Assembly (NCBI GenBank): GCA_003021175.1
Contig: PXQV01000013.1
Location: forward strand, 1 to 44,585
Direction of reading: 5' to 3'
Source: Halobacteriales archaeon QH_7_66_36
GTDB lineage: Archaea; Halobacteriota; Halobacteria; Halobacteriales; Haloarculaceae
Length of the DNA: 44,585 nucleotides
This document shows positions 32,789 to 39,821 of this stretch, one piece after another. The notes beneath the pieces are model-generated. The model worked only from the letters and a program-made list of their open reading frames with translations. It ran no database searches and was not told the origin of the DNA. A program made the translations under genes and the position numbers. Position 1 is the stretch's first letter. Every line of letters begins with the position of its first letter.

Positions 32789-33976
32789 CTATGTGTTGCC
32801 ATACCCGAATATCTCGTGTTCGCTGACTCGATCTATTCGATCTCGGGCATCCCACTGAATCTCGAATTGCCAAGCGTCTTCTGCTGGAATACTGGTCTCC
32901 TGATCGTGACCCCCTGCGAGAACGACGCCATCTCCATCGTAGATCTTACTATACACTGAAGCAGAGAGCAGTTCTTGTCCGCTGGTGTTTACAAGCTGCC
33001 CGGTTATTGTGATGGTCGTTCCGTTGATCTGTAACTCGCTATTTTGGACCTCAACGTTTTCATCGGAGGGGATGGGGTAGCCTTCGGCGTCGATTTCGAT
33101 CTCGGCGTCTCTAATTGAAGCTTGTTCTTTGCTCGCGTACACTCGCGCCTCCCACGTCTCCTCCACAGCAAGCGAGACAAGTTCTGCTTGGCCGCCACCC
33201 TCATAGAGGAAATTGCCATCGTCATCGTACCAGCGCACGACAAGTTCTGCTGGACCTGATGGCCCATCCCCACGGTTCACGATAGTAGTACCCACGTAAG
33301 GTGCTGGTTCATCACCACTGTCATCGACCGAAAACCCACTATTCACGATCTGAAGATCAGATGTAGGTGCCTCCTCTGGGGGTTCTGTCTCTGTTGGTGT
33401 CTCCATCGGCGACCCTTCATCGAGAGGAGTATAGGACTCCGTTTGTCTGCCCAATATCTGATTCAACAGTTGCTCAGGAGGGAGCGGGGATTCGGTCCTT
33501 TTCGCTTCATTATGTCGTTGGGTGAATCGGCCCCTCGATGGACCGCCTAAGTCTCTATACATACTGAGAGCTTCAAGATGTGCCTCAATCCAATCGACGG
33601 CACGTATAGACGGCTCATTGAATTCTGGAGATTCGCTCAGTTGCCGAGATTCTTCGAACAGATCGGCTGCTTCTTGGAAATCTTCAGACGCACTGACCAT
33701 CGTATCGGATAGTGTCTGCCAGTCGGACGGGTAGTTCTCAAGATTAGACTCTCCCTCAGGTAGATTCTCAAAGAACAACTGCCGGCCAGTACTATACTCA
33801 GCAAGTGCGTCTTCGGAGAGGTTGTATGCTTCTTCGTATTTCTGTAGTCCCTGCTCGTCGTGTTCGGAGAGATCCGAGCGTCCACGACTTTCAGTCGTGT
33901 CTAATGACCCAGTACAGCCTGCGATGGTGACGATTCCGACCGGGATAACTGACCGTATCGCTGTTCTACGATTCAT
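32789..33976 (-). CDS. Tat-type lipoprotein with beta-sandwich repeats
   Basis: This 395-residue protein has the signal MNRRTAIRSVIPVGIVTIAG followed by CTG: twin arginine, short hydrophobic run and lipobox Cys at about 21. A helical region (about 35-165) is followed by an acidic linker with PTETEPPEEAPTSD. Two related beta domains follow (about 195-275 with LVVRWYDDDGNFLYEGGGQA, and 300-395 with ITITGQLVNTSGQELLSASV), resembling FxLYD/CARDB-like surface domains. It is exported folded and anchored to the outside of the membrane. Upstream is a strong TATA (AAAAATATAAATTTC). Confidence 0.8.
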   Translation of the reverse strand: MNRRTAIRSVIPVGIVTIAGCTGSLDTTESRGRSDLSEHDEQGLQKYEEAYNLSEDALAEYSTGRQLFFENLPEGESNLENYPSDWQTLSDTMVSASEDFQEAADLFEESRQLSESPEFNEPSIRAVDWIEAHLEALSMYRDLGGPSRGRFTQRHNEAKRTESPLPPEQLLNQILGRQTESYTPLDEGSPMETPTETEPPEEAPTSDLQIVNSGFSVDDSGDEPAPYVGTTIVNRGDGPSGPAELVVRWYDDDGNFLYEGGGQAELVSLAVEETWEARVYASKEQASIRDAEIEIDAEGYPIPSDENVEVQNSELQINGTTITITGQLVNTSGQELLSASVYSKIYDGDGVVLAGGHDQETSIPAEDAWQFEIQWDARDRIDRVSEHEIFGYGNT

Positions 33977-34327
33977 ATTTGGGTATTGAAATTTATATTT
34001 TTATTATACATTTTTCTTGCGTTCACTAACGTTGATAGAAACGAGGAGATCATCGTCATTAGAAGGTACAAGAATACAGAATTACTTATAATTGTCCACA
34101 AGATACTGTGTCTGCAGATTAAGATACAAGGAATAGACTACTGTGTTCTCTTAGTAACCAGTGCTTCGTTGGTTTGGTTATTGTATTCCTTTTAATGAGA
34201 TTCTTGTCAAGACAACGGGCCAACCTTCGGGGTCTCATAATCTGATGTTCGAGAACTAAAGCAGCGGCAAAAGAGCAGCTATACGGTCAGTCTGTGATGA
34301 CTGAACACAGCAAAGCGGAAATGCTCG
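33977..34327. other. Intergenic, AT-rich, no gene supported
   Basis: It contains the lipoprotein promoter at its left edge (33985-34012) and, near 34291, GTCAGTC/GACTGAA giving a short stem. Plus-strand reading frames here are hydrophobic but without start context or family. I see nothing else. Confidence 0.6.
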
Positions 34328-34603
34328 TCAGTTCTCGTGGTCAATCTTGAGATCGTCGGCGTCAAGTTCTCCCTTGAGATATCGCTCTCCCTTCTCTGTG
34401 ATCCGATAATTCGTAGCGTCGGCTCGTTGGACGAGTCCTGCGTCGGCCAGCTTTCGACATCGCCGAGAGATGTATTCGCCGGTATAGTCGATGTTTGCGC
34501 CGATGACGCTGGGTGACGCGATTATCTCCTTCTCGTGGAGAAACTCTAAGACACGTTCATCGGCCTGAGTCATCCAGTCTACGCGAGCCCGCATCCAAGC
34601 CAT
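34328..34603 (-). CDS. Winged-helix repressor (PhiH1/MarR-like)
   Basis: This 91-residue protein resembles haloarchaeal phiH1-type repressors: MTQADERVLEFLHEKEIIAS, then VIGANIDYTGEYISRRCRKL (recognition helix) and wing LVQRADATNYRITEKGERYL. It is divergent from the DNA glycosylase gene. A perfect 12-bp inverted repeat covers the shared control region. I use the ATG at 34603; MRARVDW or MTQADE starts a few codons in are also possible. It probably represses its own promoter and perhaps the glycosylase. Confidence 0.85.
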   Translation of the reverse strand: MAWMRARVDWMTQADERVLEFLHEKEIIASPSVIGANIDYTGEYISRRCRKLADAGLVQRADATNYRITEKGERYLKGELDADDLKIDHEN

Positions 34604-34638
34604 ATCTATGCTGGAACCGGCCTAAGAGGGAGCGAGGA

Positions 34639-34675
34639 TGTGTCTATAGAAGCCTAAAATTAATCTATAGACACA
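34639..34675. promoter_or_regulatory. Operator: perfect 12-bp inverted repeat with 13-nt spacer
   Basis: TGTGTCTATAGA (34639-34650) and TCTATAGACACA (34664-34675) are exact inverse copies. Their inner 8 bp TCTATAGA is itself palindromic. The spacer and right arm carry AT-rich promoter-like DNA for both divergent genes (TTAATTTTAGG for the repressor, TAAAATTAATC for the glycosylase). A dimeric wHTH repressor is the likely ligand. Confidence 0.75.
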
Positions 34676-34740
34676 AGATTTTGTGGACAGCTTCAAGTGA
34701 GGTGAGGGAGTACGCGAATCCAATTACCTTCCCGACATCA

Positions 34741-35625
34741 ATGAGTACCCCTGCTAACAATCCAGAAGAGGCGCTTTTGAGTATTGCAGACGACTACGAG
34801 CAGTCACAGGCTCTCTTTGAGAAGAAAGACCCAGAGGAGGATGTCGATCTCCCGCTCAAAGAGGCCCTACATGAACTGAATACAGCGGGTGAATTTGCCG
34901 ATGACCGAGAACAGTGCCTCTATTTGACCTTTACTCTGACGCTCAACTTCAGTAGGCCTGCGGATCGCCTCAGCCAACGACTCCGGAGTCTCTGGGTCGC
35001 TGAACCGTGGGTTTTCGATCCTCAGGCGCTAATAGCAGAGCAGAGGTACTACGATCTATTGGACCTGTTCAAAGGGCGCAACGACTTCCAAGACCACCCC
35101 GTGATGAATGAGTACGGGCTAATGGAGTACGGGAAACAGGACGCCGCGTTCTGGTACACAGTCGCATACACCCTCGATCACGAGTTCGACTCTAACCCTC
35201 TGTCGATTATTGATCACCACGACGGTGACGCTCACGCTGTATATCAGTATGTGAGCAACGAGCGATTAGATGACCCTGCTCACGAGGAAATCCGGACGAC
35301 GAAGAAGTTCCCTGGTCTCGGTGGCGAGAAGATCGCTCCGCTATGGCTTCGTGCGATTGATGACTATATCCGTCCGCTCGATAACATCGCTCTGCTCCCG
35401 ATTCCGGTGGACGTCCAAGTTGCTCGTGTTACGAACAGTCTATTCGGGACTGAGTACACAGCGGACAGTGACAAAGATCGAGAGGCGATCCGAGACCTAT
35501 ATCGACAGTTCTGCGAGGAGTACAATCGGACATCGACACGACTTGATAAGGCGATCTGGCTAATCGGCGAAAACTGGAACACTGGGGGACAAGACTATTT
35601 GACCGAGAAGATAGATCGGTACTGA
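34741..35625 (+). CDS. Divergent HhH-GPD DNA glycosylase/lyase
   Basis: This 294-residue protein starts at the ATG at 34741. Residues 189-203 KFPGLGGEKIAPLWL form a helix-hairpin-helix (LGxxKxA) with Lys197 at the lyase-Lys position of OGG1/EndoIII-type enzymes. Residues 220-231 PIPVDVQVARV place Asp224 as the catalytic Asp of the GPD loop. The C terminus (LDKAIWLIGENWN) is the usual end helix. The N-terminal 170 residues are not a standard OGG1 or EndoIII domain and no Fe-S cysteine cluster is seen. It would remove a modified base and possibly nick DNA. Its place in an integrated element beside a repressor suggests defence, counter-defence or self-marking rather than housekeeping repair. Confidence 0.7.
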   Translation: MSTPANNPEEALLSIADDYEQSQALFEKKDPEEDVDLPLKEALHELNTAGEFADDREQCLYLTFTLTLNFSRPADRLSQRLRSLWVAEPWVFDPQALIAEQRYYDLLDLFKGRNDFQDHPVMNEYGLMEYGKQDAAFWYTVAYTLDHEFDSNPLSIIDHHDGDAHAVYQYVSNERLDDPAHEEIRTTKKFPGLGGEKIAPLWLRAIDDYIRPLDNIALLPIPVDVQVARVTNSLFGTEYTADSDKDREAIRDLYRQFCEEYNRTSTRLDKAIWLIGENWNTGGQDYLTEKIDRY

Positions 35626-36169
35626 CCCCGTCTGGTTGGTTTTGCTAAACACCGCTCGACTGTCCGAAAAACGGCTCTTATTCAGGGAGCCATCCGGACA
35701 GGCATTTATATTTTTTATTTCCCAAATCTACGGTTTTCTTGAATTGATGAGGTCGTCTCAATCGTGGCCGAACGGTGTTTTGTGGATCAAGTATTGGCAG
35801 AGAACCCCTACCCTATGAGGGGTCACCTTGTTTCTGTTACTCGGTAGTCCTTCCGTTGTTATCTGCTGTAGAGTGTTAGTAGCTCAGTCTACGAGTGTGT
35901 TAGCTCGATTCCAATAGGTAGCCATATGTCATAGACCGTGTTTCAGACGGGGCCATCGTAGTTCAGTCTACGACTGAGCTAATGGGCCTCTATTGAGTCT
36001 CCGTATAGTCGGCCTGTAGCCACACCTATTAGATATTCTAAATTAGTAAGATCCTCAGTCACTCGCGTGTTGACGGCCGCGGTGACTAAACAGAACTCGT
36101 TGACCCGATACCAAAGAAAGGGAGCGTGTGTAGCTGAGGATTCTACTAAGTTAAGCTATCTAACACATC
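35626..36169. other. 544-bp non-coding region between convergent genes, with repeats
   Basis: The glycosylase and ATPase genes converge, yet this gap is large. A 17-nt near-repeat, GTAGCTCAGTCTACGAG at 35879-35895 and GTAGTTCAGTCTACGAC at 35958-35974, is spaced 79 bp. The second copy forms a 10-bp hairpin (35959-35968 with 35972-35981, one G:T). A TATA-like catttatattttt is at about 35703. Candidate roles are a replication origin for the element (next to the AAA+ ATPase) or a small RNA. It is not a tRNA gene. Confidence 0.5.
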
Positions 36170-37372
36170 CTATCCGAAAGTCGGGAAGTCGAGGAAGTCC
36201 GGCCACACAAATTCATCTTTGAGGGCGAACTGCTCTGTGTTTCTGCCATTGTCCTTCGTCACGACTTCGCCTAATCCGAGGGTCTCCAGTAGCTTCATTT
36301 GTTCGCGCAGCGTCTTGCGCGTTGAATCTGTCGCCGGGTGAGTCTTGAGGTCCTTGGACGTGATGGGGTTCGGAGTCTTCGGATCAACCACAGCTCGAAC
36401 GATTCCCCGCCGTTCTTTATGCATCGTACTCAACGCGAGACGACTGGATACTTGGACGTCGTCTAGCTGGAGTTCTTCGCGGCCGCACAACAGAGCGTGT
36501 CCGCGGGCAATGTTCCGCAGACTGCTCATGATTCGATGTTCTCCTTCCCGTGTGCTTGTCTCAGTCGGTGCTCGGCAGTACGCGACAAGATGGGCCAGAT
36601 AGACGATCCCATCTCGAACCTCACCGTTGGCAGCCGAGTCCCATGTCATACTACTGTAGCCGCCATAGTGTTCCCAGACGTTACGTAGGAAAGCGATCAC
36701 CTCCGTTTGGCATTCAGTAACTTGCTCTCCATATTCACGTCCCTCAAATACATCGACAGCGACCTCGTGGGGGCTCGCTTTTCGTGGTAGGTAATGGAAG
36801 ACCAATCGGTTTCCGACGTGGCCCATCGCTCCCCAAGCCCGGCTGTCAAGCGGTGTCGTCGCTCCGATAAGGGCGAATCGATAGTCGCCGTCGTAGCCAC
36901 GCGAGCCGTGTGAGCCAGTATCTCGATGATAGCCTGAACCGTCCATCACTCGGGCGATTGTCGCCATCGTCGACCGAATCTGCTCAAAACTGCCGCTAAA
37001 CCAGCCTGCCATATCCGGATTGACGAGCGACTTGCGACGTATCTTCGGTAGCAGATCGTAGTCTGCTAACTCCTCCTCATTCTTGGACGGTTCGTGACTT
37101 ACGAACGCGGCAGGGGTGAGGTCGTCGCTCCAGTAGACTAGTTCCTCGTCATTGAACTCGGCCCCCTTGAGGAAGTCGAGGGCCGTAGTCTTCCCTGCGC
37201 CACTAGGACCAACCACAGCGATCCCCTCGCAGCTATCGATACCGTCCAACAGGAGCGTTGCCTTCGTTGAGAGGACAGCCTCAGTGACGAGCGCAATCCG
37301 CTTATCGAACACGTCCTCGACAGCCTGAAGGACGGCATCAAGCTCAGAAGCTGTACTATCGAGGTTAGTCAT
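36170..37372 (-). CDS. AAA+ ATPase with C-terminal winged helix
   Basis: This 400-residue protein has a Walker A GPSGAGKTTALDFL (about 55-68), Walker B-like ELVYWSDDLTPAAFV, and a sensor-1-like region FALIGATTPLDSRAWG with VGNRLVFHYLPRKAS. A C-terminal winged-helix-like part includes KTLREQMKLLETLGLGEVV. This layout occurs in archaeal initiators (Orc1/Cdc6-like) and in plasmid or viral replication ATPases; it is too diverged for me to name. The ATG overlaps the preceding small gene by 8 nt. A replication-initiation role for the element is an inference supported by the nearby non-coding repeat region. Confidence 0.65.
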   Translation of the reverse strand: MTNLDSTASELDAVLQAVEDVFDKRIALVTEAVLSTKATLLLDGIDSCEGIAVVGPSGAGKTTALDFLKGAEFNDEELVYWSDDLTPAAFVSHEPSKNEEELADYDLLPKIRRKSLVNPDMAGWFSGSFEQIRSTMATIARVMDGSGYHRDTGSHGSRGYDGDYRFALIGATTPLDSRAWGAMGHVGNRLVFHYLPRKASPHEVAVDVFEGREYGEQVTECQTEVIAFLRNVWEHYGGYSSMTWDSAANGEVRDGIVYLAHLVAYCRAPTETSTREGEHRIMSSLRNIARGHALLCGREELQLDDVQVSSRLALSTMHKERRGIVRAVVDPKTPNPITSKDLKTHPATDSTRKTLREQMKLLETLGLGEVVTKDNGRNTEQFALKDEFVWPDFLDFPTFG

Positions 37373-37688
37373 CAGAGACCTCCGGCTTCGAGAAGACTCT
37401 GCTCCAATGGTTGGTCTTACGGGGCTCAGATTTGACTGAGACTAAGCTCCGCGGAATGGTTGCGTGAGCGGCTACTATGTACCCGTCAATGACGCGAATC
37501 CGCTCTACCTCACTCTGAGGATGAGCGATGATCCATCTAATCGCGGGAGATACTTCGGTGGAGATCGTCATTCGGTCTGTTTCCTTGGAGCCATATAGAC
37601 GGACCTCCTTCTCGCAAGGGAGCATCTCGGGATCTTCCCGAACTTCTCTGTTGTGGAGCAGCTCAGGATCGGGGTTGTCGATCTTCAA
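37365..37688 (-). CDS. Small protein upstream of the ATPase, TTG start
   Basis: This 107-residue protein starts MKIDNPDPELLHNREVREDP from a TTG at 37688. GGAGGGG stands 8 nt upstream as a strong Shine-Dalgarno, which decides the start. A later in-frame Met (residue 22) is weaker. The protein is mixed charged, with IRWIIAHPQSEVERIRVIDG near the middle. No domain is recognised. It overlaps the ATPase start by 8 nt, so the two are translationally coupled and probably functionally linked. Confidence 0.6.
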   Translation of the reverse strand: MKIDNPDPELLHNREVREDPEMLPCEKEVRLYGSKETDRMTISTEVSPAIRWIIAHPQSEVERIRVIDGYIVAAHATIPRSLVSVKSEPRKTNHWSRVFSKPEVSDD

Positions 37689-37984
37689 AATCGAACCCCT
37701 CCGTTTTTGCTGCTATAGTCGATACCCGATACTGTCGGCTTCGTTGACCGCTCACGACGGTCAATCTGTTTTCGGCTCATATGTTCTCAAGGGAGTTAAC
37801 TGAGGTTCCCCTGAGACCCCATGACCGCCTGACTACCGTGTCGGCATCACCGCCCTCGACTCTCCGAGGACGCGGTCATTCTTAGATCCTGATAGAGTTT
37901 CCATATTGGGAGGTATAATCCACATACACTTAGATATTTCGGCTAAATTTGGATGGCCGTACAAAAATTTAGATTTCAATAGAT
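37689..37984. other. Intergenic region between integrase and ATPase operons
   Basis: About 296 bp contain a promoter-like TATA tract for the minus-strand ATPase operon and AT-rich DNA at the integrase 3' end (aaaaatttagatttcaatag). Short palindromes occur (GACCGCTCACGACGGTC, 37747-37763). I support no gene here. Confidence 0.5.
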
Positions 37985-38944
37985 TTATACGGATTCTGTA
38001 TCGCCGAACTGCTGGTAGGCATCTTTGACATCGTCATCGAGGATTCTGAGATAGCGTTCAGTCGTATCGAGGTTCTTGTGGCCGAGATGCTTCTGGAGCG
38101 TCCGGATGTCGACACCGGACTTCAGAGCGTGGATAGCGTGGCCGTGACGTAAGCTATGCGTCGTGATTCGCCATTTCGGCTTTCCGCCGGCGTCTGTATA
38201 CATTTGCTCTTGACAACCTGCGTTCTTGGCTGCCTGAACCACTAGCTTCCCGATTGTCTGTCTCGATATCTGTTCTGACCGCTGGCTCGGAAAGAGGTAC
38301 GGTGACGTGGTCGATGGCCCATACGCATCACGATACCCGCTATCGATCCACTGGTCGAGCAAGAAATCAAGAGATGGCTGGTAGTAGACTGTCCGCCAGT
38401 CGTCCGTTTTACTGGAATAGACCCGAATGCTCCGCTCCTCTCGGTCGATATTCTCTAGCTCCATGCCGGCGAGTTCGTGGCCTCTGACTCCGGTCTGCCA
38501 CAGCAGTCGGATGATCAGTCGGTTTCGGAGCTGTGGCGACGGAGCATGTTCGACCATCGCCTCCTTCTCGTCTTCAGTGACGTAGACAACATCAGCCTCG
38601 TTGTGCTTCTTCGTCCCGTTCGTGAGCGACCGTAGGTTACTCTGGTCGATCTCGTCGGCCGGGTTCTCCTCGATGACGTCCTTACGGTCGAGGAATTTGT
38701 AGAACAGGCGAACGCCGGACAGGGAGCTGTCGATTGAATTTGGTGCGTACCCCTTGTTAGCCAAGTGAGCGAGGAAGTCCTCGATTTCGAGCGGTCCGAT
38801 CTCAGTCGGTTCGTATTCCGTCTCCTCTAACCATTCGTTGAATCGCCGGAGCGCGTTCTTCCGTGCTTCGTGCGTTCCCGCTGACTTCATCCCCTTGACC
38901 CGCTTGAGAAAGCGGTTCATATGGTCGTTCTCGAACTCGGACAT
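37985..38944 (-). CDS. Tyrosine recombinase/integrase
   Basis: This 319-residue protein has an N-terminal SAM-like core-binding domain (about 1-110). The catalytic set follows: Arg154 in TGVRGHELAG, Lys179 in SSKTDDW, His263/Arg266 in THSLRHGHAIH, His289 in LGHKNLD and Tyr298 in TERYLRIL, all present. It is the XerC/D-like haloarchaeal integrase type. It is last in a three-gene operon next to attR and is expected to recombine the 12-bp core sites. Strand and position are usual for integrases near an element end. Confidence 0.95.
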   Translation of the reverse strand: MSEFENDHMNRFLKRVKGMKSAGTHEARKNALRRFNEWLEETEYEPTEIGPLEIEDFLAHLANKGYAPNSIDSSLSGVRLFYKFLDRKDVIEENPADEIDQSNLRSLTNGTKKHNEADVVYVTEDEKEAMVEHAPSPQLRNRLIIRLLWQTGVRGHELAGMELENIDREERSIRVYSSKTDDWRTVYYQPSLDFLLDQWIDSGYRDAYGPSTTSPYLFPSQRSEQISRQTIGKLVVQAAKNAGCQEQMYTDAGGKPKWRITTHSLRHGHAIHALKSGVDIRTLQKHLGHKNLDTTERYLRILDDDVKDAYQQFGDTESV

Positions 38945-38947
38945 CGA

Positions 38948-39496
38948 TCACACCTCCTTGTAGTAGCGGCCGTCGTCGGTCTGGCTGACTGCGTAGGTCG
39001 TCTCTTGCAGGTGGTCGAGAGCGGCCTGTATCTGATACCGGGGGACATCAAGCCGCTCTGACAGCCATTCAATCGACCCTTGTTCCGGGGCAGGGACCCC
39101 GTCCGCCGTTTCGGAAATGACCGGCTCCGTATGGGCCTCCTTCTTCGAGGGAAGCATCTCGAAAATGTCGTCCGCAAGGGCCACCGTTTCGGGTCCAACC
39201 GCCTCGCCGGTGACGGCTTCCCGAACGTCCGTGAGTTGCCCTTTGATCCCGTCGAGATGCTGTGCGAGTTGCTCTTGTTGGGTGTTCAGTTCCGTTAGCT
39301 GTTCGTGGATCTCCTGTGAGACCTCTCCGCTGGAGCCGTTAGCTCGGTCGTGGAGGTATCGATTGACGGCTACGCGAACGAGTTGCGAGAGCGAATCGGC
39401 GTCGGGATCGTCCTGTGCCGCCGACTCCCACTGGTCTTTGGTGTCCGGGTATACGGCGAGGGTGACGATCTCGTTTCGACGATCCTCGTCGCTCAT
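38948..39496 (-). CDS. RHH plus coiled-coil plus wHTH regulator of the integrase operon
   Basis: The 182-residue product begins MSDEDRRNEIVTLAVYPDTK, an RHH-like strand and helix (WESAAQDDPDADSLSQLVRV). A coiled-coil follows (about 60-100: EIHEQLTELNTQQEQLAQHL). The C-terminal winged-helix-like segment is IEWLSERLDVPRYQIQAALD and TTYAVSQTDDGRYYKEV. It stops 3 nt before the integrase start. It is likely a DNA-binding accessory or excision/partition protein. Its start overlaps the preceding small gene as ATGA, so all three are coupled. Confidence 0.75.
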   Translation of the reverse strand: MSDEDRRNEIVTLAVYPDTKDQWESAAQDDPDADSLSQLVRVAVNRYLHDRANGSSGEVSQEIHEQLTELNTQQEQLAQHLDGIKGQLTDVREAVTGEAVGPETVALADDIFEMLPSKKEAHTEPVISETADGVPAPEQGSIEWLSERLDVPRYQIQAALDHLQETTYAVSQTDDGRYYKEV

Positions 39497-39684
39497 TCTG
39501 ACCGCCCCACGCTGTAGTCTTGCTCGGGATCGAAGCAATCGAAGCACGGAAGATCGTCGCCGTTTGGCCCGTCGCACCATTCCTCACCGTTCGGACAGGT
39601 ATCGTCTTCCTCGTCAATACTAGGTTTAGCGAATTGGTCGATAGTCGCGACAGCGCGGCCGCTGTAAGGCGTTTCTGAAGCCAT
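39493..39684 (-). CDS. Cys-rich acidic micro-protein, first gene of the integrase operon
   Basis: The 63-residue product MASETPYSGRAVATIDQFAK ends with a cysteine-rich tail (CPNGEEWCDGPNGDDLPCFDC, split here by spacing). The four Cys could bind one zinc. It overlaps the next gene by 4 nt (ATGA). TATA-like AT-rich DNA lies between it and attR (39690-39740). Function unknown; micro-proteins with this pattern occur beside haloarchaeal integrases. Confidence 0.65.
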   Translation of the reverse strand: MASETPYSGRAVATIDQFAKPSIDEEDDTCPNGEEWCDGPNGDDLPCFDCFDPEQDYSVGRSE

Positions 39685-39741
39685 CTCTACATAGCATACT
39701 AAGACTGACAGGATATTAATTGTATTGGATAGTTGACACTA

Positions 39742-39753
39742 TATCTTGGGCAT
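39742..39753. repeat. attR, right copy of the 12-bp direct repeat
   Basis: TATCTTGGGCAT matches 30448-30459 exactly. On the minus strand it reads ATGCCCAAGATA followed by TAG, so the old RHH start codon is now a 4-codon orphan (MPKI-stop). Confidence 0.8.
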
Positions 39754-39774
39754 ACCACAGGATTATCGGGCGAT

Positions 39775-39781
39775 CACTTAA
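39775..39781 (-). promoter_or_regulatory. Stranded native promoter of the RHH gene
   Basis: TTAAGTG on the minus strand is centred about 25 nt upstream of the ATG copy at attR, the usual distance for a leaderless haloarchaeal mRNA. Before integration it would have driven the RHH gene at 30277-30459; now it drives only the orphan 4-codon frame. Confidence 0.6.
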
Positions 39782-39821
39782 CTCCGCCAGTTCGGCGTCG
39801 AACGGTCGAGAGCCACAACGT

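Larger units (their letters stand above)
30448..39753. mobile_element. Integrated element of about 9.3 kb
   Basis: Boundaries are the 12-bp repeat copies. Inside, base composition falls and codon choice is visibly less GC-biased. Genes present are a tyrosine integrase next to the right end, an RHH-wHTH protein, a Cys-rich micro-protein, an AAA+ ATPase, a winged-helix repressor, a DNA glycosylase, a Tat lipoprotein and a HEPN-like protein. No capsid, terminase, relaxase or plasmid partition gene is recognisable, so it is either a small integrative plasmid-like element or a defence/accessory island. Flanking chromosome is the yhhQ-RHH pair on one side and tatCt on the other. Confidence 0.85.

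Noticed and set aside
32626-32802. Longer start for the 644-residue protein
   Set aside because: It overlaps the lipoprotein gene, has unlike composition, and a TATA box favours 32625.
34291-34312. GTCAGTC...GACTGAAC palindrome as a second operator
   Set aside because: It lies at the 3' end of the repressor gene, short and imperfect; more likely part of a terminator or chance.
35636-35818. A 60-codon plus-strand ORF in the 544-bp gap
   Set aside because: It overlaps AT-rich promoter-like DNA, has no ribosome-binding site, and its residues look random.
35879-35981. tRNA-like GTAGCTCAGTCT sequences
   Set aside because: They lack a D-loop and anticodon/T arms; no cloverleaf can be formed. Treated as repeats.
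37528-37803. A 91-codon plus-strand ORF
   Set aside because: It is antisense to the TTG-started gene and lacks start context.
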